Assembly (NCBI GenBank): GCA_030704615.1
Contig: CM060734.1
Location: 15,872,001 to 15,936,000 of the forward strand
Direction of reading: 5' to 3'
Length of the DNA stretch: 64,000 nucleotides
DNA from: Takakia lepidozioides
Lineage: Eukaryota > Streptophyta > Takakiopsida > Takakiales > Takakiaceae
Shown piece by piece: positions 33,117-45,300 of the stretch. The notes under the pieces were generated by a model, which was not told where the DNA came from, did not search any database, and saw only the letters and a program-made list of their open reading frames with translations. Position numbers and translations under genes: made by a program. Each line of letters opens with the position of its first letter. Position 1 is the stretch's first letter.

Positions 33117-33522
33117 GATCAACCTTGCGTCGACGCAAGGTTGTTTGAGCCATCACAACAAACTGCCCAAACAAACCATGAAAACACATAATTGGTCTAT
33201 TGTGAGCAATGAACAAATACAATCAAGCCTCAATCAACCTTGCGTTAACACAAGGTTGAAATGAGTCTGTAAAATGAATATTGAAAAGCAGAATTTGAAA
33301 CGAAGAGACAATGGAAAAGAAGACAACGAACGGAAAATTTACTTCTGCATGGAGGCAAATCTCAAAAATACTGTTCCGCTGGACCTGCTTTGAACTGGAC
33401 CTGCTTTCAACCTTGCGTCAACGCAAGGTTGGGACATGCTTGGAGAAGTAGCATACAACCAACAAGGATATGGTAATAGAGTACACAATCATCAGCCCGA
33501 ATCAACCTTGCGTTGACGCAAC
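33117..33522. repeat. Intronic hairpin repeats, module B
   Basis: Four palindromes with CAACCTTGCGT arms at about 33,118, 33,235, 33,408 and 33,502, in the intron equivalent to the one with seven copies in module A. Confidence 0.85.
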
Positions 33523-35395
33523 GAGTACGAAAAACGCAACCAAAAAACACCGCACTCAAGAAACATGATACCTGTACAAGACTCGCTTCATAGTTTGCTC
33601 GCTGTTGTACTGATTCTTGAACTCATTCGACCTGGAAATGCCTTTGTCTCTTTCAAACTCCCTGAAGAAACAGTTGTTCCATATTGCACCTTTCCATCTC
33701 CGAATGTATTGCTCAAGAGAGATTTTTGGTGTTGTCATGGTGATTTTGTAGTCAGTCATGGACTCTCCCAGTGCTGCCATAACACGCTTCTCCAGCTGCC
33801 CCAACAAGGTGAATGTGAAGCTACGGAGGTAAACAACACGAAATTACTGGAAAAATACAAACTGCCAGAAGAAATCGGTTGTTTCTCTCACCTGGCTCCA
33901 GAATGTAGCTTTGTGAAGCCATTGGTTGAAGGAGTGGTCGCGCACCACTTTTATCACATTGGTTTTGGGGTCTTTTTCTGTTCTTGGAAACCCATACGTG
34001 TCCTTCACCAGAGGATCCGAGTTCCAAATCTCCAACCATCTAATTTTGGTTGAGGTGTCCACCATTGAAATGGACAGGCGATGCAGTTTCTCTTGAGTCA
34101 TTTCGGGTTTAGTTCCATACTTGTCGTAGTGCACTTTCACCTGCTCCAGGAACTCTGAGCCGAGACCTGGATCTGCAATGCGGATTTGTTTGTCAAATGC
34201 ACTCAGCAGGTTCTTTCTGTGGTTATCCATCTCAAACCTGATTACTTCCGCCACCCCTACAACAGACCTCTCCTCCTCTGCGTGAGTGGTGTAGTATTCG
34301 GCCTTCGCCTTCAAGTCTCTCTCTGCTATCTCTTGTTGCAAACAATCCAAAATGTAGGATCCTTAAATTCAGATCCTTTGAATAGAGGGAACAAACTAGC
34401 CTGGATTTAAATTCGGTTTCGGTTTCTTTACCGTGTACATGTAGTCAAGAAATGCCTCTCTTGTCAGGCTATACCAGGTGACGAGCTTCTTCTCCCTGCA
34501 TCTCTTCATTTGACTTGGACTCAACACGTTCGCAAACAATTCCAGTGGCATCATACCGATCTTCTGGACCCGGAAAAGGGTGTGGCAGAGGTTGGTTGTT
34601 ACGTGGGAGGTTTTGTTTGATCTGCATTGGACAGTCACTTTGTCATTTAAGAAGAAAACAAACACAAACAGAGCATGGCAATCACATAATGCACAACAAC
34701 TTCGGAAAACTTACTTGTTGATGTCGTGCATGGCAGTCAGTAGCTGTGTGATTGGTCCTTTGTGATCCAGGACCATAGAATGAACGCTCCAGTGCCCACT
34801 CCTTTTCATCAGAGTGCAATTCGGATATGTAGTCCATCCAGGCAAGCAAGCGGCGATTGCCATCCCACACAAAAAACATCTTCCCCATGAAAACTTTCGT
34901 GGAAGCCTTCTTGGATAGTTTGGCCTCGAACTCCCTGTTTACTTCACGCCAACATGGATCCCAACTTTGCTCAATCTCTACTGATACATGGCACTCTTCT
35001 CCCTTCGTGTCAGTTGTGGAAACATATAACATCGCAGAGCCCTTCACTTATCCATGCACAAAATCATTTTTGAGTTTCCTTATGTCGTTTCTGAGTGCTG
35101 GCCGGACAGCGGGCATCGATATCATTCAGCACAGTGGGATAAGGAGATCTCCACCAGGAATTTCCATTGATAGGATGACCTTCGAAGAGTTCACCTTCTG
35201 TCCCCCGATAACAGCCTCTGCTCTGTCTGCGTAATGTTCGTCAATGCAATCTTCATCATCTTCATACTCTGCCTCTGCTCCGTCTCTGGCAGGGTCTTTC
35301 CTTTTCCTCTTCCTCTGCTAAAAACCGGAAGCTTTATCAGTCACAAAGTCTGGTATTAAACAAAAAGACAGCAAAACATGCAGTGGCAGGGCCCA

Positions 35396-36525
35396 AAACA
35401 ACCTTGCGTCAACGCAAGGTTGTTTTGAGGGCTTCAGCCGACGAGTATGACCTCAACAATATACAGTGAACAGAGTCCCACTCCAACCTTGTGTTAATGC
35501 AAGGTCGTTTCGTGGGCTTGCAAAGATAGACAGCAAAGATAGACAGTGGGAATGGAGGCAAAGAGAGATATTGGCAGGACTCCCAAAACAACCTTGCGTC
35601 AACGCAAGGTTGTTTTGTGAGCTTCAAACGTTAAAAAAAAGTAGAACAAATCGACACTGGAATCTAGCCCAAATCAACCTTGCGTTGACGCAGGGTTGTT
35701 TGTTGGGCTTGCAACGATGGGAATAGAGGCAAAGAGAGACAACGACAAGACTCCCAAACTACCTTGCGTCAACGCAAGGTTGTTTTGTGAGCTTCATACA
35801 ATCAAAAAGTAGATCAAAACGACACTGGACTGTAGCCCAAATCAACCTTGCATTGACACAAGGTTGTTTGTGGGGCTTGCAACAGTGGGAATGGAGGCAA
35901 AGAGAGACAATGACAGGACTCCCAAACTACCTTGCATCAACGCAAGGTTGTTTTGTGAGCTTCATACGTTCAAAAAAATAGATCAAAATGACACTGGACT
36001 GTAGCCCAAATCAACCTTGCGTTGACGCAAGGTTGTTTGTGGGGCTTGCAACGGTGGGAATGGAGGCAAAGAGAGATATTGACAGGACTCCCAAACTACC
36101 TTGCATCAATGCAAGGTTGTTTTGTGAGCTTCAAACATTCAAAAAAAGTAGAACAACGACACTCAAGTCGGGCCGAAATCAACCTTGTGTTGACGCAAGG
36201 TTCATTCTTGGGCATGCAAGTGTGGGAACGGCAACAAAAATAGGCATTGACATGACTTGCAAACAACCTTGTGTCAACGCAAGGTTGTTTTTCGAGCTTC
36301 AATACTTGGTGACAATCATTCAAAGGGCACTCCATTCAACCATGCGGCACTCCATTCAAAGGGCACTCCATTTTGTGTGTCTGTATCTGTCATCTGAATC
36401 AACCTTGCATTGACGCTAGGTTGATTGAGGGGTTGCACAAGACAACCATCTTATTGTCCGTCATTCATGACTCGGGCATTCCCGCTAGCAACAAATCGAC
36501 CTTACGTTGACGCAAGGTGGATTGG
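35396..36525. repeat. Hairpin minisatellite in intron 1, module B
   Basis: Thirteen CAACCTTGCGT palindromes, most about 84 bases apart from 35,588 to 36,264. Two versions alternate: loop CA followed by GTTTTGTGAGCTTCA, and loop TG followed by GTTTGTGGGGCTTGCAA. The true tandem unit is therefore a dimer of about 170 bases repeated about four times. Confidence 0.88.
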
Positions 36526-37172
36526 GATCTACCATACAGACTGAATCACTACTGTCGTTGAAAAACTAAGGCAAGTGGAACGACAAACATACCTCGGCTT
36601 GCTTCTTCGCAGCGCTCAAAGATGCATCTCCCTCCTGACTCGTCTCCTTCACTTCGTGTGGGAGGACAAGTCCCAGAAGATCGGGCTGGTGGGTGACAAA
36701 ACCACGAACTTTATCCGGCGGTGTCTCTTCCATTATGGGGACTACTTGAGACTGTTGTTGGAGGCGGGTCCAGACGTCCTTCTCTCCGCCCTCAAAAGAT
36801 TGTAGCTTGCTGGGCTCCTCCTGCACCGCGCCTAAACCCTCTGGAGACTGCCGCGCAACTGTTCCTCCGGCCTCTCCCTCTCCTGGCCTCTCCCTCTCCG
36901 GTGTCCTCTCCCAACATGAGTTCCCTTCGGATCTTTTTCATTCTCTCCTTCGCCCGTAATCTTTGTTTGTTAGATGTGAAGTACAGAGTTCAGCGGCACC
37001 TTCTTCTAGCTCGAGAGGGAGTCTCGCTATCGACAGGATCCAGGATTGCAGCTAGCGAGGAAAAATGTGGTGCGAGAAAGAGGGAATGCACTTGCCTCTC
37101 CGCCGCCCCTACAACGCCAAGATGCCAGCTTCGTTGAGAAGCGGCATGGTGGCGTGGAGCATCTGCATGCAA

Positions 37173-37580
37173 GACACTTCGTCCTTGGGCGGTTCAGAGT
37201 CGCGCTAAAATAAGGATGTATAAAATTGGCGTACGCGCGCACCTACTATCATCAACCGTACACAAGTGGAATTTTTGGTTGTCACTTCAGTGGTGGAGTC
37301 TTCTCCACGTCCCCTAATCATTCAAAATATTGACGGGCAAAACAATTTCATCCTAGCTGCTTTTCATCTTCAGTTATGACACATCACAACTTAAGATAGA
37401 ATGAACAGGTGGCTGGACGGCTGGTGTCTGTAAAAAACCATTGGATACAGGCAGTTAATGGTTACATAGGATACCTTGTCAGTTAGGTAATGTGGATGGA
37501 TGAGGATAGATGGCCTGGTGCACAGTGAAATGATGCCAGCCGTGCATCGGCGGTGACATTCCTGTCTGGGCCCTTCAAGC
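37173..37580. promoter_or_regulatory. Divergent intergenic region, module B
   Basis: About 400 bases between the two head-to-head genes of module B, matching the position of 9860-10,407 in module A but without the 45-base repeat. No clear core promoter element is seen. Confidence 0.35.
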
Positions 37581-38846
37581 ATGTTGTTTGATGTTATCCA
37601 CAGACGTACGGCTCATTGCTCGTTGCTCCAGTGCTGGCACACTTTGTTGGACACTATACCCATACTCTTCTCTGCTTTGCGAATGGCTCTCACAGGTGAG
37701 TTGGTAAAATTCTATTGTGCTTACAAATCGCTCCCCCTCACCAAAGTGCCTGACGCCAATGGGATGGCAACCGTGGGGGAGGATGTCCTCTGTAGAAGCT
37801 TGGATCTACAAGCTGGAACTGAGCATGTGGAGAAAGAAGTGCACGACTCCGCCGGTGGGGTCGACAGTATGATGATTATGGAGCCATTCGTGTGCGATGA
37901 CCGTATTAGACAATGGAGAGTTTCAGCGGGCACGTACCGCGTGCACGGGGATCAACGACAATCATCTGCAGGTTCAACACTCACACCAGGAACTGCCGCT
38001 TCGGTGGCTCCGGCCTTCACACCTGCTTCGATTAAAAAAGAGGACACCAGCACTTCGACAGCTTTTGTCGATCTCTCAGAAAGCTCGGGTGACGACGACA
38101 TCTCCAAGATTCCACCACCTCCAACATACGTATCTTCTGTCGAAGAACCAGATGTGCAGGAAATAGGCAGTGTCGTTCCAAAGTTGCAGTCTATGAAAGG
38201 CTTGCCAAACTGCAGAAGTGACGTGCGTGGAATTGCGTGGGGGACAATTGATATTGTAAGAGCAAAATACCTTCCCGCAGAATTTGATGGAGATGTGGTT
38301 TTTGAGCTGACACCTCCAACGTCCTGTGGAGGTTTGGCGGGACTCATGCAAGGGATGGACAAGAAGCGCGACGGACACCCTTGGTGTCGAACTAAGACAA
38401 CCAACATACATAACCCTCATGGCTTGTCTTTCTGTAGATCAGTCTGCATTGGGCACCTCCGTTGTGGAAATGAAGTCTGCAACTGCGTGTCATTGAGAGG
38501 TTCCCCAAACGAGATAGAGTGGGAGGGTTGCGCGGATAACCCATTCGAAGCGGGGTGCCCACCTTCTAAAAACACGACGTTGCTCTGCAAATATTGCAAA
38601 ACGGCCCCAACATGCATTGGCACATGCAAGGCCCGCATGTACTATGTGCTCCATCGTTTTCGCAGCCCGACCCGAGCTTGTGTTCATCTCGACAATCATA
38701 CCCACCCCGTATCGAAAGGGGATTGTCGGGAAAGTCTTGAAACAATTCGGGGACTTATACGGCATGAGGTGGAGAATGCTCCTTATGCACCGCCATCTGC
38801 AATTGCACTTTCTGCAAGCAAGAGCTTCTTGCAAAAACACATTCTC
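37581..38846 (+). pseudogene. MULE-like transposase with GCM1 zinc finger, module B copy (N-terminal part)
   Basis: A long open frame gives the N-terminus without the frameshifts of copy A. It includes an acidic Ser/Thr-rich linker (DLSESSGDDDISK), EIGSVVPKLQSMKGL, FDGDVVFELTPP, then GMDKKRDGHPWCRTKTTNIH (about 38,350-38,410), CIGHLRCGNEVC, CKYCKTAPTC, ARMYYVLHRFRSPTRACVHL and HTHPVSKGDCRES. The Cys/His spacing matches the GCM1-type WRKY finger of copy A. The frame is cut at ASKSFLQKHIL (38,846), exactly where copy A continues into its catalytic domain, because an AT-rich repeat has been joined there. It has no catalytic core. The divergent ParB/methylase gene starts about 400 bases upstream. 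Confidence 0.75.
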
Positions 38847-40756
38847 AAATAATGATCAACAAAATGTTCACAGTTTTGGATTAGTTATGATGATACAATC
38901 AACGAATGATGATGCGGTCTTCTCTACAAACAATTGGATTCCTAGCCTACAAGATCATGAAATTGCCTCGGAGTTCATCTCAACATTTAAGAAGGAGCTT
39001 GGTGCTAGACATTCACTCGATACCATATCGCTCATTCCTTCAAGAGATAATCCAATTAAAAAACTTTCAAATATCTTTCATGTAAGACATTTTATAAATT
39101 GGCAACGATGGAGCTCAAGAATCTGGGATCTTGGAAGAAGAGTGTTTTTTAGTGTAAGGACTTCAAGTTTTGCTTAATATATAGGCATAGGACAACATAT
39201 CCCACAGTACATCCGCAGAAGGTGATTTGTTTGTGAGGATGCAAACAGCTAAGTGTGGGAGTATGTCAAATATCCAAAAATCTTAGGGAATTTATATTTT
39301 GACATTGTGACCATTTTGGAGTCCAAAAGATATCCCATAGACATATGTTAGTGTGAATTGGGCTGTAGAAGTTACAATTTGTTGAAACCATCAATATCGA
39401 TTATTTTGGGTTCGACGCCGAACCTTAACCCTTTCAGACCACTATAAGAGGTCCTGGCTTTTTTTACAACAAGGGTAGTTCACACCTGACTTTTCTTACA
39501 CAAAATTTTACACCCTTTAAAATTTCGATGGTGTAGAATGAGCCAGTGTAAGAAAAGCCGCTTCGTGTAGACTAGTCTACACCAAACTCATACCTTCTGT
39601 GGTCAACGGTTGTTGACCGAGAAGGTATCCAACAGTGTACAAGGCTTATCTCACACTGGTGTGAGAATGAGCCATATAGTATAAGTTAATCCACACAATG
39701 GGCTGGAACTATATGATGTGGGATGCTGACTATATATGGTGTGAGAAAGGTTACTGGGCTTATTTTACACTAGTGTAAATTATGTCACATTGGTAGTACA
39801 CGTCGATTAAGGGACTCAAAGGTGGCATGCTGACTAGACATGGTGTGAGAAATGTTACTCGGCTTATTTTACACTAGTGTGGATTATGCCACATTGGTAG
39901 GACAAAGTTTGTTATGTTTATATACAATCAAACCACTTATGTTCAATTGTATTACCATGGAGGTCATGATATTTTCATTTCTTTTGAAATCGATACAATT
40001 GTGAAAGTCATGGCCACAAAGAAACCAAGAAAGTGGATAGTAATTATCCCATGCTTAAAGAACTATTGGATCTTTTGGGTGGATATGAGGCCAATATTGC
40101 CAAAGTGATGATAGCGAATAATTTACAGCCAATTGATCTATCTAAGAGCATCATTGATTGTGATGGACTACGTATTACAAATCAGCCAAAAAAAAGGTTG
40201 GAAACTGGTTTTTTCCAACAGACTTTCATTATGAGACTTTTTCCAAGAGTTTCTAGTTTCTTTTTACAAATGATATTTCAATTTGGGAAATTGAGAACCA
40301 ATATAGTTTGGACAATTATCCAATGGGAAATCAAGATTTTGGTAGACTATCCGAGTCTATTGGATGCACAATTGGTGAAGCAACCCGGTCCATCGATTGG
40401 ACAATTGAAGAAAGTGCTTAGCTGGTTTCATGTATGTGGTACCGTTCAAATTTCAAATAATGATCAACAAAATGTTCACAGTTTTGGATTAGTTATGATG
40501 ATACAATCAACGAATGGTGATGCGATCTTCTCTAGAAACAATTGGAATCCTAGCCTACAAGATCATAAAATTGCCTCGGCTGAAATTTCATGTGAGATAT
40601 TTTATAAATTCGCAACGATAGAGCTCAAGAATTTGGGATCCTGGAAGAAGAGTGTTTTTGAGTATAAGGACTTCAAGTTTTGCTTGATATATAGGCATAG
40701 GACAACATATCCCACAGTACATCCGCAGAAGGTGATTTGTTTGCAAGGACGTTAAC
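38847..40756 (+). mobile_element. AT-rich retroelement-like fragment with internal direct repeat
   Basis: A segment of about 350 bases (starting TCAAATAATGATCAACAAAA) occurs twice, at about 38,846-39,230 and 40,450-40,750, in direct order and about 90% alike, with a small internal deletion/insertion. After the first copy comes AGTGTGGGAGTATGTCAAAT (about 39,251-39,270), which resembles a polypurine tract followed by an LTR start. A unit with GGCTTATTTTACACTAGTGT repeats at about 39,755 and 39,865. No recognisable protein. It interrupts the module B transposase; an LTR retrotransposon remnant is the best guess. Confidence 0.45.
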
Positions 40757-40944
40757 CCCGGCTATCAGCGTCACGTCCGTCAGTCCGCGTCAGGTCACGG
40801 CAGACCTGACTCTGATGGGCCCTCCGTCATGTCAGGTTCCGAGAATATTCTAGTAAAAAAAGTACCATGTAGAATATTGCCACTTAAGAAGCCACGTCGT
40901 TGACACGGTGGCGGTGGCAAATACCTTTTGAAAAATAATAAAAT

Positions 40945-41970
40945 GAAAGCGACCGCCAATTCTGGCGGTCGCTTAATATTTCGAAATTTTAAAAATAAGA
41001 GCGACCACCATATTGGCGGTCGCATAATTGTTTTAAAAAACAAAAACAAGATTGGTGGTTGCATTGGCGGTCGCCTAATTTAAAAAGGAAAAACAGCGAC
41101 CTCCATATTGGCGGTCGCATAATTTTTAAAATATATAAAAAATAAGCGACCCGCCATAAGGCGGTTGCTTAATTTTAATAATATATAAGAAACAAGCGAC
41201 CGCCAGAATTGGCGGTCGCTTAATTTTGGGGAAAAAAAAAAAAAAACAAGCGACCGCCATATGGCGGTCGCATAAATACACAAATATATAAAAACCAAGC
41301 GAGGGCCATATCGCGGTTGCTTTATTTTAAAAATATATTAATAAAACCAGCGACCGCCATAATATGGCAGTCGTTTTATTTTTAATATTTAAAAAAAACC
41401 AGCGACCGCCATAATATGACGATCGCTTTATTCTTAAAATATAAAAATATAAGCAAAAATAATAATAATGACTGCCACTCTGGACGGTCGCTTATTTTAA
41501 AGTAAAAAAAATGATGGCGACCGCCAAACTGGGCGGTCGCATAAATTTAAAAATATATAAAATAAAAGCGATCGCCACACTGGCAGTTGCTTAAACTTAA
41601 AAATATAAAGATTAAAAGCGACCGCCGTACTGGCGGTCGCTCTATTTTCAAAATATTAAGAATAAAAGCGACCACCATCTTGGCTGTCGCTTTATTTTTA
41701 ATATATAAAGAAATGAAGCGACCGCCATATTTGCGGTCATGTCATTTTAAAATATAAAAAATAAGCTTCATAATAAATATAAGCGACCGTAATACCGGCA
41801 GTCGCATTATATTTGGAAATAAAAAATATTATTATTTCTTTTGATTTTCAGAAATATTGCGGTCACTTTTATTCTGTATATTTCTAAATTTCAGCGACCG
41901 CCCGTCGACCGCCGCAATATTGGCGGTCGCTTGTGTTTTATAAAAAGTAAAAATAGCGACCGCAGTATGA
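40945..41970. repeat. Hairpin array of the second hAT copy
   Basis: About eighteen GCGACCGCC...GGCGGTCGC palindromes with loops of 2-6 bases and spacers rich in AATTTTAAAAATATATA. It is equivalent to 30.5-32.8 kb in the first copy but without the 400-base higher-order unit. Confidence 0.9.
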
Positions 41971-42085
41971 GCGATCGCTGAATTTTAAAATTATAACAAA
42001 TATGGTTGTACCGCCTTTTTCGGGTGGGCGCTATTAGTCGGTCATATTTTCATTTCACGTTCATTTCACTTTCATCCTTCCTGGA

Positions 42086-42124
42086 GCATATATAAGGGAG
42101 GAGGGTCACCAAGCTCCTCACTTC
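42086..42124 (+). promoter_or_regulatory. Transposase core promoter in the second hAT copy
   Basis: CATATATAAGG then GAGGGTCACCAA and CTCCTCACTTC, the same order and spacing as the minus-strand module at 30,333-30,369. Confidence 0.55.
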
Positions 42125-42125
42125 T

Positions 42126-42331
42126 TTTGGCTCAAACACTTGAGGTTGCTTTAGATGTTCTCTTCCTTTGAACAAGAGTATAGCCCAAGAAGAGAGTACG
42201 CATTTTTTGCCGTTGTGGCTTCCACCAAAGCCCACTTCAGCAGATTGTATATGAGCTCAACACTACAACATGCATCGACCCACTTGGGTTGGTGACAGGT
42301 GTAGAAATGTTGGGATGTCGCATCGCAGTCT
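42126..42331 (+). pseudogene. hAT transposase 5' fragment, second copy
   Basis: About 200 bases aligning with the region just after the transposase promoter of the first copy (30,330-30,120 on its minus strand), including the shared words CTTGAGGTTGCTTT and CCACTTCAGCAGATTGT. It ends where the LINE sequence begins. Too short to show a domain. Confidence 0.6.
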
Positions 42332-45300
42332 ATATTCGGAGGTCGGGAGGGTCGGGCACGGGGTGTATCATCCAAAAAGGGTATGTGTGAGCAATGTAGA
42401 TGGGGTCGTCCGATGGATCTACTTGGGGTTTGGAGGCCCCAGCCTGGGCAAGGAGGTCTGCCTCCTCGTTGCCGATAATTCCCGTATGTGAGCAGACTTT
42501 GAGGAGATGAATGGGTTTATCGATGGTGATAGCGAGGTAGATAATAGCGGATATAAGGTTTCGGTCAGGATGGTGGTGGTGTGAGGAGGGGCAAACTAGA
42601 TGGTTGCGGAGTAAAAAGAGCGAGTTGAGACTGTCAGTGAAAATATAGTATGGCGGTAGAAATGAGACTAATTGTGTCATGGCTTCAAAAATAGCCATCA
42701 GTTCGGCTCGGAGTATGGTTGCGGGGCCTGGGAGGCGGTGGGACGTCCCGGTGCAGGTGGCGGCATGGTACACGCCATATCTGGCAAGGGAGCCAGATTG
42801 GGAGCCATCTGTGTAATGTGAATGGAGTGGGGGGTATTTGAGGGAAGTGGGCCCTAGGTGAACTGGGGGGGCGTCGTGAGAGGTTATAACACAAGTAATG
42901 GGAGGGCGAGGTAGTGACTTGTCCCACATTTTGTTGGTTTTTGGCCTGGGGGGAGGTCTGGTGGGGGGAGTGTGTATCGGCAGGGGTGGGTAAGTGGTAA
43001 GTATCATGTTATGGGCGTCAGATAAAAGAAATTTAAAGCGCGAGGGGAAGTCTGGGGGTATGAGGGGATGTGGGTTATTATGAACCAGCAAAAGAAGGGT
43101 TAGGGTGGGTTCTTTGTGGCGTAGGTATTTAGGGAGGGGCAGATTGCGCGAATAACGTAGTTGGTTGGGTTCAATGGCGGCTAGTGGTATTACCCCCGAG
43201 GGGAGCTGTAGCATGGGGTGTTGTTGTTCAGGTGACTTTTGCTGTGTAAGAATGAGAATGGTGGTGGAGGGGGAGGGGCGTGTGCAGCAAGTCGCGCCCA
43301 TTGAAGGGCTTCGTGTGTGAGGGGTCCGGGTGGCGGGTGGGCTAGGCCCCCGCCCGACCATGTATGTTGCGTAGCGGTGCCATGGGCACCGAATACGCAG
43401 TCTCTAGGGTGTGGGCTGTCAAAGGAAGAGAGTTCAAGGGGACATGTAAGAGGGTCTCGAGTAGTATGAGTGGGTAAGCTGAAAAGAGGTGATGAGAAAC
43501 TTGAGGATGTCGGGGGAGATGGTGCTATGGCAATATGCTTGAGCAAGTTTATGTGGGAGGGGGGGTTTTTTCTTGGGGGTGTCGCATATGTATCTTTCCA
43601 CAAGCCAGCCAACTTTGGTTGCGAAGTGTTGCCTAGGGGGTTGGAGTTGACTGGTGTGGGTGGCGGAGGTGGTATATCTGTCCCAGAGCCAGGCTATCCT
43701 GACATGAGGGATAGACCCGACAAAGTGACCATTAAGCGTATAAATATCGGATATGGTGCGGCTGGGGCATATGATGGGGGAGAATTGGCTGATTCTTTGT
43801 CAGGGTTGCATTCGGAGGTTGTAATATGAATTTTGGGGGCGTCTAGTTGGGTGTGAATGTACCGGGTATCCATCGATTGGGTTTGAGAGACATGGTGTTT
43901 GTGGGTGTGTGCGAGGTATTTGGTGTTGGCGGTTTTATGGAATTTGGTGATAAGCATGCAATTGTGGGCAGGGTCACAATCTGTTTCCAAAAAGGTTGTC
44001 TTCTATTTGCCAAGTGTTATCTTCAATGGGGTAGTCAGCCCATTTACATAGGTAGTATGTATCGACACATGTGGCATGTTTGGGTTTTGATACCTTGGAT
44101 GGCCTCAATAATGAAGGCCTCGGGATGGTCAGGGTTTGTGGATTGAGGGTTGAGCGGGGTGGCGGTAAGGTTCATTGAGCTGGGGGGGGGTATTTTGAGT
44201 AGGGGGGGAGATGTTTGGAGTAGGATAAACAGGGGCGTTGTGGGAGGCTTTGATCTGCTGGAGTATAGAGGTAGTTGGGGCTGTCCTAAATTCTGGGAGG
44301 AGGTCTTGCCGGTTGTGGGGAAAGAGTGGGCACGGGAAATCACATTCGAGGGTACAGGAGGTAGACGGGTGACAACATAGGGAGCGGAGGTGTATCAAAT
44401 ATCTTTGTGTTTTAATGGTGGCCCGGGAATGCTTTAGGGTAAATTGACTAGGGGTTAAGAGACGAATACCAGTGGTTGTGGTGAGTTGGGTGAGGTTAGA
44501 TATATGCCGAGCCTTGAAGTAGGCGAGAATGAGTCTCTTTTGACGGGGGTGTGAAGTTTCGAATTGTGAGAGGCATGGACTTTGGAGACATGCCCGTTCT
44601 AGTGGTGATATAGTGTTGGGGTACCCTGGCAAGTCAGTTTGTATGCTAATCTTCATTTGTCGGAGGAGTGTGCGAGCGGTTGGGGAGTGAAGGCATGACT
44701 GAGGGTGGAGGATGGGAAGGAAATTTAGTCCATTGTATTTAACGGCCATATGTTGAAGAAGCCCCCGAAATATGCACCCTAGGCGACCAGGGTCATTTAG
44801 GGCTTCTTGAATTTGCGAGCCCAGAGTTCATGCATATAAGATAATTAAGGGGCTGGATCCTATGCCATAACTCTCTTGTGGGAGCTGGGTGAGTGCGTTC
44901 GGAGTACTAGTGGGTAGGCCGCATATGCGTTTAGTGAGTTGAATGATATTTTTGTCAAGTAGTCTGATATCAGGCAAAGAGAAGGGGGCCGAAGGAAAAG
45001 CATATTGGACTTGAGGTTTGAGGACTTTTTGGATGATGGCTAGTTTGGGGCGGATGGAGATGGGAGATTTGAGAAGGGCTAGGCTTTTGTTGGTAAGTTT
45101 AGTAAGTGTGGAGGCTTTCTGTATGTGCCATGTAAGCGAGGGAACTAGCTGGATCCCCAGATAGGTGTATGGTTCATCTAGTCCCAAAAATGGAAAAGGT
45201 TTTTGTTGGTAGTGAATGTGAAGTTTGCATCGGGAGGCTATTGTGGATTTCGTAAATTTGTTGTGGTATGTGGCTGCAGTGACTGCGCATTTGTGAAGGC

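Larger units (their letters stand above)
32963..37172 (-). pseudogene. ParB/DNA-methyltransferase gene, module B copy, 5' half (ParB-like and helical domains)
   Basis: Minus strand. Exon 1 (37,172-36,592, donor GAG|GTATGT) carries LYFTSNKQR and RAKERMKKIRREL, preceded by an in-frame TGA at about 36,995. After a 1.25-kb intron full of hairpins, exon 2 (about 35,330-34,717) has VIGGQKVNSSKV, AVRPALRNDIRKLKNDFVHG and VWDGNRRLLAWMDYI, a ParB-like DGNxR signature. It is broken by TAA at about 35,050 and a one-base insertion near 34,797. Further exons give SNKTSHVTTNLCHTLFRVQK, the long helical RFEMDNHRKNLLSAFDKQIR block (34,350-33,880), and KRVMAALGESMTDYKI with NNCFFREFERDKGIS (33,810-33,575). 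The last piece, IYHVLIPGKYLSDE (about 33,000-33,040), meets the hAT insertion at 32,963 and resumes at 20,871. ParB-methylase fusions are common in bacteria and phages; the rest of the protein is not recognised. Confidence 0.65.
40757..42331 (+). mobile_element. Second hAT-like copy, one end only
   Basis: CCCGGCTATCAGCGTCACG at 40,757 matches the right inverted terminal repeat of the 12-kb hAT element, read outwards-in. A hairpin array (about 40,945-41,965) follows, then the conserved TATA/initiator module and the transposase N-terminal region (to about 42,331), where homology to the first copy stops abruptly at a LINE sequence. The other end is absent. The spacers in the array are longer and more AT-rich than in the first copy. 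Confidence 0.85.

Noticed and set aside
37581-37700. Long N-terminal extension of the module B transposase as a separate gene
   Set aside because: The frame is continuous with the transposase; only the correct start codon is uncertain, with 37,683 (MALTGEL) a good alternative.
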